Below are positions 34,042-44,175 of a DNA stretch of 64,000 nucleotides, piece after piece; within the stretch, counting starts at the first letter, position 1, and each line of letters begins with the position of its first letter. Made by a program: the position numbers and the translations under genes. Origin of the DNA: Quercus robur (Eukaryota; Streptophyta; Magnoliopsida; Fagales; Fagaceae); the NCBI RefSeq assembly GCF_932294415.1, contig NC_065535.1, positions 82,543,862 through 82,607,861 on the forward strand, in the 5' to 3' direction. The notes beneath the pieces are model-generated. The model saw nothing but the letters and a program-made list of their open reading frames with translations. It did no database searches and was not told where the DNA came from.

Positions 34042-34532
34042 TGATGACGTCGAAAATTGTCACCAGTGGGTCACACCGTACTCGCGACTCGAAGCGAACC
34101 TGCACGACAGAAGCAATCGAAAGAAGTCCTTCAAAGAGCACCGGTGTGGTGCCGGCCAAAAGCTCTCCGACGGTCAAGTTAAAATTCTTCTGTTTTACTT
34201 AGAGCGTTAGAGAGGGTCAATTAAAGCGTACCTCGATTTCTGAGGGTGGCAGGCCTTTTATAGTGGCAAAGGGTTGACTTTTCTTCTTGGTTTCCAAATC
34301 TTTTCCATGTGGGACTCTAATACAAATTCCTCTGAGCGTGGTGAGCAAGGATTTCCATTTTTGGCTCTTAAGGCTTTTCTAGGCGATATGGACCTCGGAT
34401 CATGGGCCCTTACTACGTCTGTCAGCAATGGGCCTTCAAAGTGCAGGGGATCATCTTTATACAGGCCCACCAGTTCCGATCCGTCAGGCCCATTAAGGTA
34501 GGCCCATCAGGCTCTATATTTTACCATCTTCA
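34042..34532 (-). repeat. Gypsy 3' LTR
   Basis: TGATGACG...CATCTTCA on the plus strand, 491 bp, identical to 43651-44141 except one base. The polypurine tract lies beside it (34533-34555). Confidence 0.96.
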
Positions 34533-34555
34533 GTTGCCCCCTTCACCCCAATGGT
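34533..34555 (-). promoter_or_regulatory. Polypurine tract
   Basis: The minus strand reads TTGGGGTGAAGGGGGCAAC up to the LTR edge: the purine run that primes plus-strand DNA synthesis, in the expected place. Confidence 0.75.
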
Positions 34556-34827
34556 CCGTCACCTTTTAGGTCAAAGGATCAATGGGGTGACGATCCTTAC
34601 GTATGGGTATGGCGGGCATTTTATGACGGATTCATGCAAGATAGGACGACGGTTCCAGATGGATCAACCCGTCAGAGGAAGATTCATCAAGTTGACGGTT
34701 ACATGACGGGTACAAATCTGTTGGTACGTACTGACAGGTTGTCAGCATTTATTAAGCATGCCACGTGTCACTCTCTGAATGGCCGTTGTATAGGATCGAA
34801 GCGTCGCTTCGTCTTCCGTGCATCTCC

Positions 34828-34840
34828 TATATATATAAGG
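34828..34840 (+). promoter_or_regulatory. TATA box of the antisense gene in the Gypsy element
   Basis: TATATATATAAGG, followed by a pyrimidine-rich leader (about 34850 on) and a GT-AG leader intron from about 34978 to 35095, ending immediately before GAAATG at 35096. Confidence 0.6.
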
Positions 34841-35098
34841 CGCCTCACTCTCTCATTTTTCAATTTTCACTCAGAAATCATTTGTCAGAGCGAAGCCGTC
34901 AACCTTGTCAGAGTAATCCGTCGAGGACGAGCATCTACTGATTACACCAACCGTCACCTCTCCTCTGCTAAGTTTGGTAAGTACTTCTAATATACTATAG
35001 TCAAGTTACATTTCCGTCCATGCATTGTTGTTAGGCTTTCCATGCCCGTCAATACTTTCAAACCTGTCGGTCTTAGGTTTCATTGTCAATTGTAGGAA

Positions 35099-37237
35099 AT
35101 GTCTAGTGCGTCAAGTAACCAGTCGGTGGTTCGTGATGGGACGGAATACGAGGATGTATACCCGTCCGGTCATAAAGACCAAGAGAGCCCCGGCGAAGAT
35201 AGGAGTCCGTCTTCCTCCTCTTCATCCTCAACAAATGAGGATGTGGAGATAGTTGAAATAGAGGGTTCTGATGACGACGGGGATCAAGCACTGGAGTCCG
35301 TTGTAGGTGCTGATGGACTAAGGCAGTTCATCATGTTGCCAGAGTGGACGGTGCATAGGTTTACATCCGTCATCAGGGAGAAACATTTCAGCACCTTCAG
35401 AACCAACTTCCAAATCCCGGACTATGTTTCCATCCGTCTACCATACGTGTCGGAGAAGTGTTACTATGAAGGGGTAGACGGTGTCGGAGTGTACGAGCAG
35501 GCGTTGAAGGCTGGACTTCGATTCTCGCTTTCTACACTTCATAGGGAACTTTTACAGTATCTGGGGTTGTCCGTCACCCAGATATCCCCTAACGCCTGGA
35601 GGGTCTTCATAGCCATGGAGATTCTTTACGGTGCAATGTCGGATGGGGAAAGGAAACTGACGGTCCGTGAATTTCTTCACTGTTACCGTCCAGACGAGAT
35701 TTCTGGATCAAGGGGGATGTATAGTTTTGCTAGTCGGAGCCCCTTGTTGAAGGTGATCTTTGAGACCCCAGACTCAAATAGAGACTGGAAGAGTCGCTAC
35801 TTCTTCCTGGAGGGTGACAGATGGATGAGCCATCCAGGGGAGACGGAGTACATGCCCGTCGACACAACTTGGGCAGTGATAAATCAATCGTGTATGCATC
35901 CGTCTTAATTTTGTAAAGCTTTTCGTATCCGTCCATTTTTATGTGTATATCTTGATCGTCTTTCTCTGCAGGTAGACAGCGCCCACAAGTCAGCCTTGAG
36001 GAGTTTAGTTTCCTTGAAAAGATTTGCAGGAAAACTACGCCGGAGGAAAGGACTTGGGCTAAGTTGGTGAACCCGAGGACCATACATTGGTACTGCGACG
36101 GTCCTGAGCCCACCCAAGAGGCAATTAGATACGACGAGCAAGTTCATAGACGTAAGCCCGTCAACTTTACTTTGCCATTTAACTGACTTTACTTAGTTTT
36201 AATTTCATCCGTCATTATTTGCAGAGATGGAAGACGCAAAAAGGAGAGCTTTGATCAAATCCCAAGCCGTCAAGAAGAGGGAATCCGGCGAAGTGGTGCC
36301 TAAGGTGTCGGCTTCAGCCCCTAAGAGGAAACCGACATCAAAATCCGACCGTCCATTTAAGCAACCAAAGGTCTCTCTTGAACCTGTGGTCGGTTTAATG
36401 GCTGAGGGTAACAAGACCGTCACCCCAGCTAAGTAGGGGACGGGTAAAGGATTGATGACGGCCCCAGACGGTAAGCAAGAGAGACCTCCTTCCCTTCTCC
36501 GCGACGACTCCAAGTATGCATTGGAGAAGCTGTCGTCCATCATCACGGCGGAAGACTATGAAGATCTTGGAAACCACTCGACGGAGGCCATGGGCGAGAC
36601 GGGCCTCTTTGCCGTCGCTCAGGTTGGTTATGTCCGTCAAATAAGTTTATTTTTCTTTTTCGTTGTTATTTACATTATGTGACGGTCTCTTTTCTATTCG
36701 CAGTCCTTGGTCATGATGAAGGGACTACTGGACCGGTGTCTCAACCGTGAGAGTACCTTGGACTAGGTGCGCGCGAAGGCGAAGCAGACGGAGGAAGAGC
36801 TCGGAAAACTCCATAAATGGAGGTCCAAGATGGAGAAGAAGCTGGAGCTTTCTGAGAAGGCAAGGAAGGAGCTGGAGGAGAAGACGGTCTCTGCGCTGAC
36901 GGTCATAGAGAAAAAGGAGGCGGAGATCAAAGAACTCAAGGAAGAGATCCGTCATGTGAAAGAGGTAGCCGTCGAGGAGTACCGAAGCTCAGAGTCCTGC
37001 TTAGGCGAGCTGTCAGATTCTTTCCTTCAAGGCTTCGATGATTCTCTCCGTCAAGTAAAGAAGGCCTATCCAGAGCTGGATTTGTCAATGGTCAAACTTG
37101 AGGACCAAGCCCAGACTTCTGCCCTCCCCGTCGCCTCCGAAAATACGGAGGACCTCTTTGGCAAAGACGCTGCTCAAGGAGACGGAGAGTCCGTCCCGTC
37201 GAAGGATGTCCAAGTCACTGAACAAAAGAAAGATTAA
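35099..37237 (+). pseudogene. Antisense spliced ORF of Tat retrotransposon
   Basis: Four exons fit one frame: 35099-35891, 35972-36151, 36225-36622 and 36704-37237 (GT-AG borders, phases agree), about 634 codons. Exon 1 has an acidic Ser-rich start, then a globular part (LRQFIMLPEWTVHRFTSV, YEQALKAGLRFSLSTLHREL, PNAWRVFIAMEILYG) resembling the 'putative gypsy-type transposon' domain found in plant elements. Exon 4 is a strong coiled coil rich in K/E (EEELGKLHKWRSKMEKKLEL). Antisense ORFs at this place are known in Tat elements such as Grande and Retand; their role is unknown. Two in-frame TAG codons (36434, 36764) interrupt this copy. No catalytic motif is visible. Confidence 0.75.
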
Positions 37238-37564
37238 TGTCTATGTAATTTATTTTGAGAACAATCCGTCCCTTTTTTTTTTTTTTTTTTTTTTTTATTT
37301 ACATTTCAGAACAATCCGTCCTCTTTAATTGTATTAAACACTTGCCTTTGGGGCTTTTGGCTTAATGTTCATATATGCTTTCTATCATTGTTTGGTACTT
37401 TGTTTAAAGGTCCGTCCTCCTTCTTGAGGAAGGATTTTTGTGAGAATATTTGTTTATCTGTGATACTCCGTCCACATTGCAAACTTGTTATCTTGTGTTG
37501 ATTGAGCATTTACATCCGTGAGGATTTTCCTTTTCCGTCTATTTTTAGAGGTTCATTATGAGGA

Positions 37565-38150
37565 CCCGTCCACTTTGTGGCGTTGTACATCACTTTTTTA
37601 AATGTGATGCCTATTTAATGGACCTGTAAAAAATTTTAACGTAGTCAGTGGTCCGTCCACTTCGCTTGCATGTTCTTCCATTATTTCCGTCCACCTTGTG
37701 GACTTGAGTTATCATCCCTGTAGGATGTCATCATCCCTGTGGGATGGCCCGTCGGCCTTGTGGACTTTATTTTATGTCCGTCCATTTAAGGACTCACAGT
37801 GATCGTCCTTGTAGGACGATCCGTCCGTCTTGTGGACTTTCGATTGTATCCGTCCACCTTGTGGACTTGAGTCATCATCCCTGTGGGATGGTCCGTCCAT
37901 CTTGTGAACTTTGGCTACTATCCTTGTAGGATGATCCGTCCATCTTGTGGACTTTATTATGGGTCTGTCCATCAATTTTGTGGATTGAGGGCGATCGTCC
38001 TTGTAGGGCGATCCGTCCATCTTGTGGACTGCATTTATATCCGTCCATCTTGTGGACTTGAATGATTATTCCTGTAGTATCTTATCATCCCCGTAGAATG
38101 ATCCGTCCATCTTGTAGACTGCATTTGTATCCGTCCATCTTGTGGACTTT
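37565..38150 (+). repeat. Array of about 20 short hairpin repeats
   Basis: Degenerate units of two kinds alternate: GTCCA-CCTTG-TGGAC (or TCTTG loops) and CATCC-CTGTA-GGATG. Some units have CGTCC-TTGTA-GGACG stems, extended to 8 bp (GATCGTCC with GGACGATC) near 37803. Most units fold as a 5-bp or longer stem with a 5-base loop, and where one stem arm changes the other usually changes with it. It follows the antisense gene and precedes the end of integrase. Confidence 0.75.
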
Positions 38151-38352
38151 ATTTAGTTTCCGTTAATTTTGTAGACAATTATAATGACATCCAAGTAGAA
38201 GATCAAAGTAATATCTGATTATAGAAATGCGTAAAGGAAAAAAATGCCTGCCCCCTTTGGGCTTAAAAAGGGCACAACAAAATTGTAGCAAAAAGACAGT
38301 TAAAAGAGAAACTTATAAAAAGCTCAAACAAAAACTGGTTGCCGTGTCACTA

Positions 38353-40060
38353 CTACTGGTAGTATTTCCTCAAATGCTCGGCATTCCATGGATGTGGCAG
38401 CTTCTCTCCATCTGTTGTCTCCAGGTGGTACGTTCCTTTCCTTTTCCATGACGTAACTCTATAAGGTCCTTCCCAGTTGGGGCCGAGTTTTCCTGTGCAG
38501 GGTCTTTAGTTGCACCCATGACCTTCCTGAGTACGAGGTCTCCAACTTGGAAGTTTCTATGTCGGACCCGGGTGTTGTAATGTCTGGACATGCGATCATT
38601 GTACCTAGCGATCCTTTGCTCCGCCACCGACCTAACCTCATCTATCAGGTCCAGCTGTAGCCTCAGGGATTCGTCATTCCTGCATTCGTCATGGTTGTGA
38701 ACCCTGTAACTTGTGAGTCCAACTTCTGCTGGGATGACCGCCTCGCTCCCGTATGTCAGTCGAAATGGCGTCTCTCCTGTCGGAGTCCTCGCCGTTGTCC
38801 TGTATGCCCATAGTATGCTCGGCAATTCTTCGGGCCATATGCCCTTTGCCCCCTCGAGCCGAGTCTTGATAATCTTTAACAGGGATCGGTTCGTGACTTC
38901 AACCTGGCCATTAGCCTGAGGATGGGCGGGTGATGAGTAGTGGTTTTTTATTCCTAGCTGAGTGCAGAAATCCCGGAAGTGGCCGTTGTCGAACTGCCTC
39001 CCGTTATCTGAGACAAGAACTCTTGGAATACCGAACCTGCATACGATGCACCGCCAGACAAAACTTCTAATGTTTTTTTCTGTAATGGTGGCCAAGGCTT
39101 CCGCCTCTACCCATTTTGTGAAGTAGTCGATACCCACTACCAAGAACTTCAGCTGCCTTACCGCCGTTGGGAAAGGTCCCATGATATCTAGTCCCCACTG
39201 AGCGAACGGCCATGGAGCCGTTATAGGGGTTAGCTCCTCAGCTGGTTGTCCGATGAAATTGCTGAACCTTTGGCATTTGTCGCAGCTTTTAACGTAAGAC
39301 TCGGCATCCTTCTGCATGGTTGGCCAGTAATACCCAGCTCGTACCAGTTTGTGCACTAACGAGCGCAATCCGGAATGGTTCCCGCATATTCCTTCGTGTA
39401 CTTCCCTCATTACGTAGTCTGCCTCTTCAACCCCGAGACATCTTAGATAAGGACGGGAGAAACCTCTCTTGTAAAGAATGTCTTTTATCAAGACGAACCT
39501 TGCCGCTTGGACTTTTAGCTTTCTCGCTGCCTCCTTCTCTTCTGGCAATATCCCGTCCTTTAAGTATGAAGTTATCTGCGTAGTCCAGTTTCTTTCGGAG
39601 CGTATCTCCTGCATGTTGTCGGGGTCTATTAGCGGAAAGATTTGAATAAAGGAAAGTACATTACCCGGTGTCATCATATGTTCTGCTGAAGCGGCTTTGG
39701 CTAGCCGATCGGCGAGCTCATTTTCTCCCCTGGGGATCTGGACGAACATTGCTTTTAGCCCGTCGACTCTCGCCCTTACTTGATCAAGATATCTCTTCAA
39801 CCTTTCCCCTTTGCATTCATAATCTCCGTTTACTTGATTGGTCACGACTTGAGAGTTGCAATGCACGACCACACTTTCAGCTCCGGCGGCTTTGGCTAGG
39901 TCGAGTCCTACTGCCACCGCTTCGTATTCTGCTTCATTGTTGGTAATGGGGAAGTCGAGACGGACCATACATTCAATCTTGTCTCCTTCAGGTGACAGCA
40001 ATACTATGCCGGCTCCTCCAACTCGCTTATTGGATGATCCGTCGGTGTAGATGTCCCATG
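38353..40060 (-). pseudogene. Gypsy pol, 3' part: second RNase H and integrase
   Basis: The frame carries the archaeal-type RNase H (ITNNEAEYEAVAVGL; ENELADRLAK), the integrase zinc domain (HEGICGNHSGL, KSCDKCQRF) and the DDE core (GLDIMGPF, VSDNGRQF, ANGQVEVTNRS). A C-terminal region with VGDLVLRKVMG follows. It is out of frame with the upstream part: the join is at a run of seven C's (about 40060), where an indel separates the frames. Near 38510 a one-base loss shifts the last 50 codons; the frame shown ends 38370, the natural stop would be 38353. All visible catalytic residues are present. Confidence 0.9.
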
Positions 40061-43000
40061 GGGGGGTTCTTTTGCCCCCTTGTCCGCGTCACGCGTAAAC
40101 TCTGCTATGAAGTCGGCTACAGCTTGTCCTTTAATGGCCACACGTGGACCGTACTTGATGTCAAACTCACTCAATTCTATTGCCCACAGCGTCAGTCGAC
40201 CCGCGGTTTCAGGATTACTCAGTGCCCTTCGCAAGGGTTTGTCGGTCATTACGTTCACAGTATGGGCTTGAAAGTAGGGCTTGAGCTTGCGAGCCGCCGT
40301 GACCAACGCAAAAGCGAGTTTCTCCATAGGTTGGTATCTTTCCTCGGCACCGCGGAGCGCCCGGCTGGCGTAGTACACGGGCTTCTGTGCCCTGTCCTCC
40401 TCTCTAATTAAGGCCCCGCTGACGGCCACCGGAGAGACAGCCAAATAGAGGAAGAGTTCTTCACCTGGTTGCGAGGGGCTCAGTAGAGGTGGTGAAGATA
40501 GATAGGTTTTTAACTCCTCGAAGGCTCGCTGACACTCGTCCGTCCACTCGAATGACTTTTTCAATGTTCCAAAGAAGGGTAAACACTTGTCCGTCGCTCT
40601 CGACACAAATCTATTCAATGCCGCTACCTTGCCGTTAAGGCTCTGTACTTCCTTCACGTTTCTCAGGGGGGCCATCTCCATTATGGCTCGGATTTTGTCC
40701 GGGTTAGCTTCAATCCCCCTTTGAGATACCATGAATCCTAGGAATTTGCCTGCTGTTACACCGAATGCGCACTTTCCCGGATTGAGTTTCATGTTGTAGG
40801 ATCGAAGCGTGCCGAATGTTTCCTTGAGATCTTCCAAGTGGTCTTCCTCCTTCCGGCTCTTCACCAGCATGTCGTCGACATAGACTTGGACATTCCTCCC
40901 GATTTGCTGTGCGAACATCTTGTTCATTAGTCTCTGGTATGTTGCCCCTGCATTCTTCAGGCCGAATGGCATTACTTTGTAACAGAAGAGTCCTTGACTG
41001 GTTACAAACGAAGTCTTCTCCTGATCGTCCTCGTGCATGCGGATCTGGTTATAACCCGAGAAAGCATCCATGAAGCTTAGCAATTGGTGTTGAGCCGTCG
41101 AGTCTACTAGGATGTCGACCCTTGGAAGGGGATAACTATCTTTGGGGCATGCTTTGTTAAGATCGGTGAAGTCCACGCACATCCACCATTTGCCGCTCGT
41201 TTTCTTCACCATTACCACATTCGCCAGCCAATCGGGGTAGTAGACTTCCCTGATGAAGCTTGCCTCTTGGAGTTTGCGGACCTCTTCCGCTATTGCTTGG
41301 TCTCGTTCCGGGGCGAATACTCTCTTCTTTTGTCGGACGGGTGGAAACGAGGGCAACACATTCAACTTATGTACCATGACCGAGGGATCGATTCCTGGCA
41401 TATCGTCATGGCTCCAGGCGAACACATCCTTGTTGCTTCTCAAGAAAGTTACGAGCTCTTGACGGATTGCGGGTTTGGCAAGCGTTCCGATCTTGGTGGT
41501 TCGGTCTGGATTGGAACTGTCGAGAGTTATCTCCTCTAGCTTCTCTGTAGGTTCTGCCGTCGTTCGGTGTTCTTCTATGTTCAAGGCCTGGATCTGGTCT
41601 TCCACCTCCATCATAGCTACGTAGCATTCTCGTGCGGCAATTTGACTTCCGCGTAGCTCTCCTACCCCATACTCCGTTGGGAACTTGATCATCAGGTGGT
41701 AAGTTGATGTTGCCGCCTTCCACGAGTTGAGCGTGGGTCGTCCAATAATAGCATTGTAGGCTGACGAGCAATCGACCACCAAGAATGTTACGTCCTTGGT
41801 GATTTGTTGGGGGTAATCTCCTACTGTCACCGATAACGTGACTGCGCCCAAAGGGAATATTCTACTCCCTCCGAAACCAACGAGCGGGGCGTTTGTCGGT
41901 ATTAGCTGCTCCCTGTCAATCCTCATTTGTTGGAACGCCGGATAATACAAGATGTCAGCCGAACTACCGTTGTCGACCAACACTCGGTGGATATTGTAGT
42001 CGCCTGCCCGCAAGGTGACGACGAGGGCATCGTCGTGTGGATGGTGTAGGCGTCTTGCATCCTCTTCCGAGAACCCGATAATGGGGCATTCCCTTCTTGC
42101 CATCTTTGGCACTGTACCCGCCAACTGGACATTCTGTACCATCCGAAGGTATGTTTTGCGAGCCTTTTTCGACGATCCGGCCGCGGTTGTTCCTCCAATT
42201 ATCATCCTTATGTCCCCCAATGGGGGTCTTGGTCGCTCGTTTTCTCGACGGGGGTGTTGTTCTTGTGGGGGTTGATCCGTTCTCTCCTTGCTGAAGAACT
42301 TCTTCAGCTTCCTTTGTCGGATAAGGGCTTCGATTTGTTGCTTCAAGTCGTAGCAATCGGCCGTGTCGTGACCATGGTCACGATGGAAGCGGCAATATTT
42401 GTCTCTGGACCTTTTGTTGGGATCACTCTTCAGCTTTCCCGGAAACGTCAGGGATCCTTCGTCCTTAATCTGCATTAGGACTTGGTCTATCGGAGCGGTC
42501 AACGGGGTGAAACTTGTGAACCTTGCGCCCATGGGTTTTGGACGTCTCTCCTCCCTTCGATCTCTCATTCTTCCTTTCTTCCGCCCCTGGTCCTGTCGGG
42601 GATCCTCTTGTCTGTCTCTTTTCTTGGGTCTATCTTCTCGGGCTAATAGTGCGTCTTCAGCGTTCATATACTTGGTGGCCCTGTAAAGCACCTCCGACAT
42701 GGTCTTTGGGTCGTTTTTGTATAGGGAGAACAAAAATTTACCCCCCTTCAGTCTGTTCGTGAATGCTGCCACTAGTATCTTGTCGTCGGCTTCGTCGATC
42801 GAGAGCGCTTCTTTATTGAAGCGTGATATGTAGGCCCGTAACGTCTCCTCCTCTCTCTGCTTGATATTCATTAAACAAGCCGTGGATTTCTTATACCGAT
42901 GTCCTCCGATGAAGTGCGTAGTGAATTGAGCGCTCAGCTCCTTGAAGGTGCCGATGGAGTTTGGTGTTAGCCGGCTGAACCAAATCCTTGCTGCGCCCTT

Positions 43001-43585
43001 TAGGGTTGTAGGGAACGCCCTGCACATAATTGCGTCTGCCACTCCCTGAAGGTGCATCAGGGTCTTGAAGGTCTCTAGGTGATCGAGAGGGTCCTTGATT
43101 CCGTCATAACTATCCATACTTGGCATGCGGAATTTACTTGGCAGGGGGAAGGAATTGACGGTTGCCGTAAATGGCGAGTCAGTCCGGTTGACAAGGTCGT
43201 CAAGATCATTGGACAATCGCCCCTTGAGAGCGTTCATCAGTACTTCCATCTGTTCCTTCATCGCCTGCATCTCCACGATGATGGGTTGTGGAGCTGTATC
43301 CGTCACTGAAGGGATGCTAGCGTCCCGTCGCACTTGTTTGCTCGGGGCGTTGCTCTCCTGTGGTCCGTCATGATTCCTCCTTTCAGCGCTGGTTCCTTCT
43401 TGATCCGCTCCTTGGTTATTGACCGCCGCACTCTTTTGGTTTAGCTGCTCTTCTAGGTCGTGGTTTTGTTTGGTGAGGCGCTCCACGGCTGCGGCGAGTG
43501 TCCTGACCTGTCTCTCAAGGGCAGTCGTAGGGGCTTCCTCTTCTTGAGCGTCGTTAGTGGTTGCCATCGAGCGTGTGAGTACCAT
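40004..43585 (-). CDS. Gypsy gag-protease-RT-RNase H polyprotein, 5' part
   Basis: The frame is open from inside the LTR, but the likely start is the ATG at 43585 (MVLTRSMATTNDAQEEE), after the primer site. In order: a coiled coil (ALERQVRTLAAAVERL), the gag core (FRMPSMDSYDGIKDPLDHL), a zinc-knuckle-like CRFHRDHGHDTADC (about residue 395), the protease site VDNGSSADIL (about 535), the reverse transcriptase with CVDFTDLNKACPKDSYPLP and YVDDMLVK (about 900), and RNase H (PVYYASRALRGAEERYQ). It ends at 40004 shortly after the frameshift into the next part. No stop codon interrupts 1,190 codons, consistent with a recent insertion. Confidence 0.92.
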   Translation of the reverse strand: MVLTRSMATTNDAQEEEAPTTALERQVRTLAAAVERLTKQNHDLEEQLNQKSAAVNNQGADQEGTSAERRNHDGPQESNAPSKQVRRDASIPSVTDTAPQPIIVEMQAMKEQMEVLMNALKGRLSNDLDDLVNRTDSPFTATVNSFPLPSKFRMPSMDSYDGIKDPLDHLETFKTLMHLQGVADAIMCRAFPTTLKGAARIWFSRLTPNSIGTFKELSAQFTTHFIGGHRYKKSTACLMNIKQREEETLRAYISRFNKEALSIDEADDKILVAAFTNRLKGGKFLFSLYKNDPKTMSEVLYRATKYMNAEDALLAREDRPKKRDRQEDPRQDQGRKKGRMRDRREERRPKPMGARFTSFTPLTAPIDQVLMQIKDEGSLTFPGKLKSDPNKRSRDKYCRFHRDHGHDTADCYDLKQQIEALIRQRKLKKFFSKERTDQPPQEQHPRRENERPRPPLGDIRMIIGGTTAAGSSKKARKTYLRMVQNVQLAGTVPKMARRECPIIGFSEEDARRLHHPHDDALVVTLRAGDYNIHRVLVDNGSSADILYYPAFQQMRIDREQLIPTNAPLVGFGGSRIFPLGAVTLSVTVGDYPQQITKDVTFLVVDCSSAYNAIIGRPTLNSWKAATSTYHLMIKFPTEYGVGELRGSQIAARECYVAMMEVEDQIQALNIEEHRTTAEPTEKLEEITLDSSNPDRTTKIGTLAKPAIRQELVTFLRSNKDVFAWSHDDMPGIDPSVMVHKLNVLPSFPPVRQKKRVFAPERDQAIAEEVRKLQEASFIREVYYPDWLANVVMVKKTSGKWWMCVDFTDLNKACPKDSYPLPRVDILVDSTAQHQLLSFMDAFSGYNQIRMHEDDQEKTSFVTSQGLFCYKVMPFGLKNAGATYQRLMNKMFAQQIGRNVQVYVDDMLVKSRKEEDHLEDLKETFGTLRSYNMKLNPGKCAFGVTAGKFLGFMVSQRGIEANPDKIRAIMEMAPLRNVKEVQSLNGKVAALNRFVSRATDKCLPFFGTLKKSFEWTDECQRAFEELKTYLSSPPLLSPSQPGEELFLYLAVSPVAVSGALIREEDRAQKPVYYASRALRGAEERYQPMEKLAFALVTAARKLKPYFQAHTVNVMTDKPLRRALSNPETAGRLTLWAIELSEFDIKYGPRVAIKGQAVADFIAEFTRDADKGAKEPPHGTSTPTDHPISELEEPA

Positions 43586-43626
43586 GTAACTCTTTTGTCT
43601 AAGAAGCGATAATGTGTTATGACGAT

Positions 43627-43650
43627 CGTGTTCCCACAGACGGCGCCAAC
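43627..43650 (-). promoter_or_regulatory. Primer-binding site
   Basis: The minus strand after the 5' LTR reads GTTGGCGCCGTCTGTGGGAA, the TGGCGCCG-type site of plant Gypsy elements. I did not verify the matching tRNA. Confidence 0.7.
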
Positions 43651-44141
43651 TGATGACGTCGAAAATTGTCACCAGTGGGTCACACCGTACTCGCGACTCG
43701 AAGCGAACCTGCACGACAGAAGCAATCGAAAGAAGTCCTTCAGAGAGCACCGGTGTGGTGCCGGCCAAAAGCTCTCCGACGGTCAAGTTAAAATTCTTCT
43801 GTTTTACTTAGAGCGTTAGAGAGGGTCAATTAAAGCGTACCTCGATTTCTGAGGGTGGCAGGCCTTTTATAGTGGCAAAGGGTTGACTTTTCTTCTTGGT
43901 TTCCAAATCTTTTCCATGTGGGACTCTAATACAAATTCCTCTGAGCGTGGTGAGCAAGGATTTCCATTTTTGGCTCTTAAGGCTTTTCTAGGCGATATGG
44001 ACCTCGGATCATGGGCCCTTACTACGTCTGTCAGCAATGGGCCTTCAAAGTGCAGGGGATCATCTTTATACAGGCCCACCAGTTCCGATCCGTCAGGCCC
44101 ATTAAGGTAGGCCCATCAGGCTCTATATTTTACCATCTTCA
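43651..44141 (-). repeat. Gypsy 5' LTR
   Basis: 491 bp, the partner of 34042-34532. It would hold the promoter for gag-pol transcription on the minus strand. Confidence 0.96.
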
Positions 44142-44175
44142 AGCAGCATCAATCTTGAACAATTCAATTAAATTC
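44142..44175 (-). pseudogene. PIP5K exon, 5' part (split by the Gypsy element)
   Basis: The minus strand, after an AG acceptor (AATGTAG), encodes NLIELFKIDAA and runs into the retroelement. The reading resumes at 34041 with DYMMSICGN. Phase fits the donor of the preceding exon at 45086. Confidence 0.85.

Larger units (their letters stand above)
34042..44141 (-). mobile_element. Ty3/Gypsy retrotransposon, Tat lineage
   Basis: The element is 10,100 bp, flanked by AGCAG at 34037-34041 and 44142-44146. Its two 491-bp LTRs differ by one base (the A/G change in TTCAAAGAG versus TTCAGAGAG). Gag-pol runs on the minus strand, so the right LTR is the 5' one. Order: gag, protease, reverse transcriptase, RNase H, second (archaeal-type) RNase H, integrase. 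The second RNase H defines Tat elements. Between integrase and 3' LTR are a spliced antisense gene (35099-37237, plus) and a tandem hairpin region. Two frameshifts break pol. The insertion is recent. Confidence 0.95.

Noticed and set aside
34258-34501. Small open frames in both LTRs
   Set aside because: Identical because the LTRs are identical; no motif.
34634-34990. 118-residue frame upstream of the antisense gene
   Set aside because: Overlaps the TATA box and leader; no conserved motif.
37565-38150. CRISPR-like array
   Set aside because: Repeats are degenerate, spacers are not unique, and it lies inside a plant retroelement.
43586-43786. Gag starting inside the 5' LTR
   Set aside because: The codons before 43585 cover LTR and primer site; the same LTR peptide appears at the 3' LTR, so it is not gag.
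34042-44141. LTR duplication as an assembly artefact
   Set aside because: Exact AGCAG on both sides, distinct PBS and PPT neighbours and one base difference support a real element.
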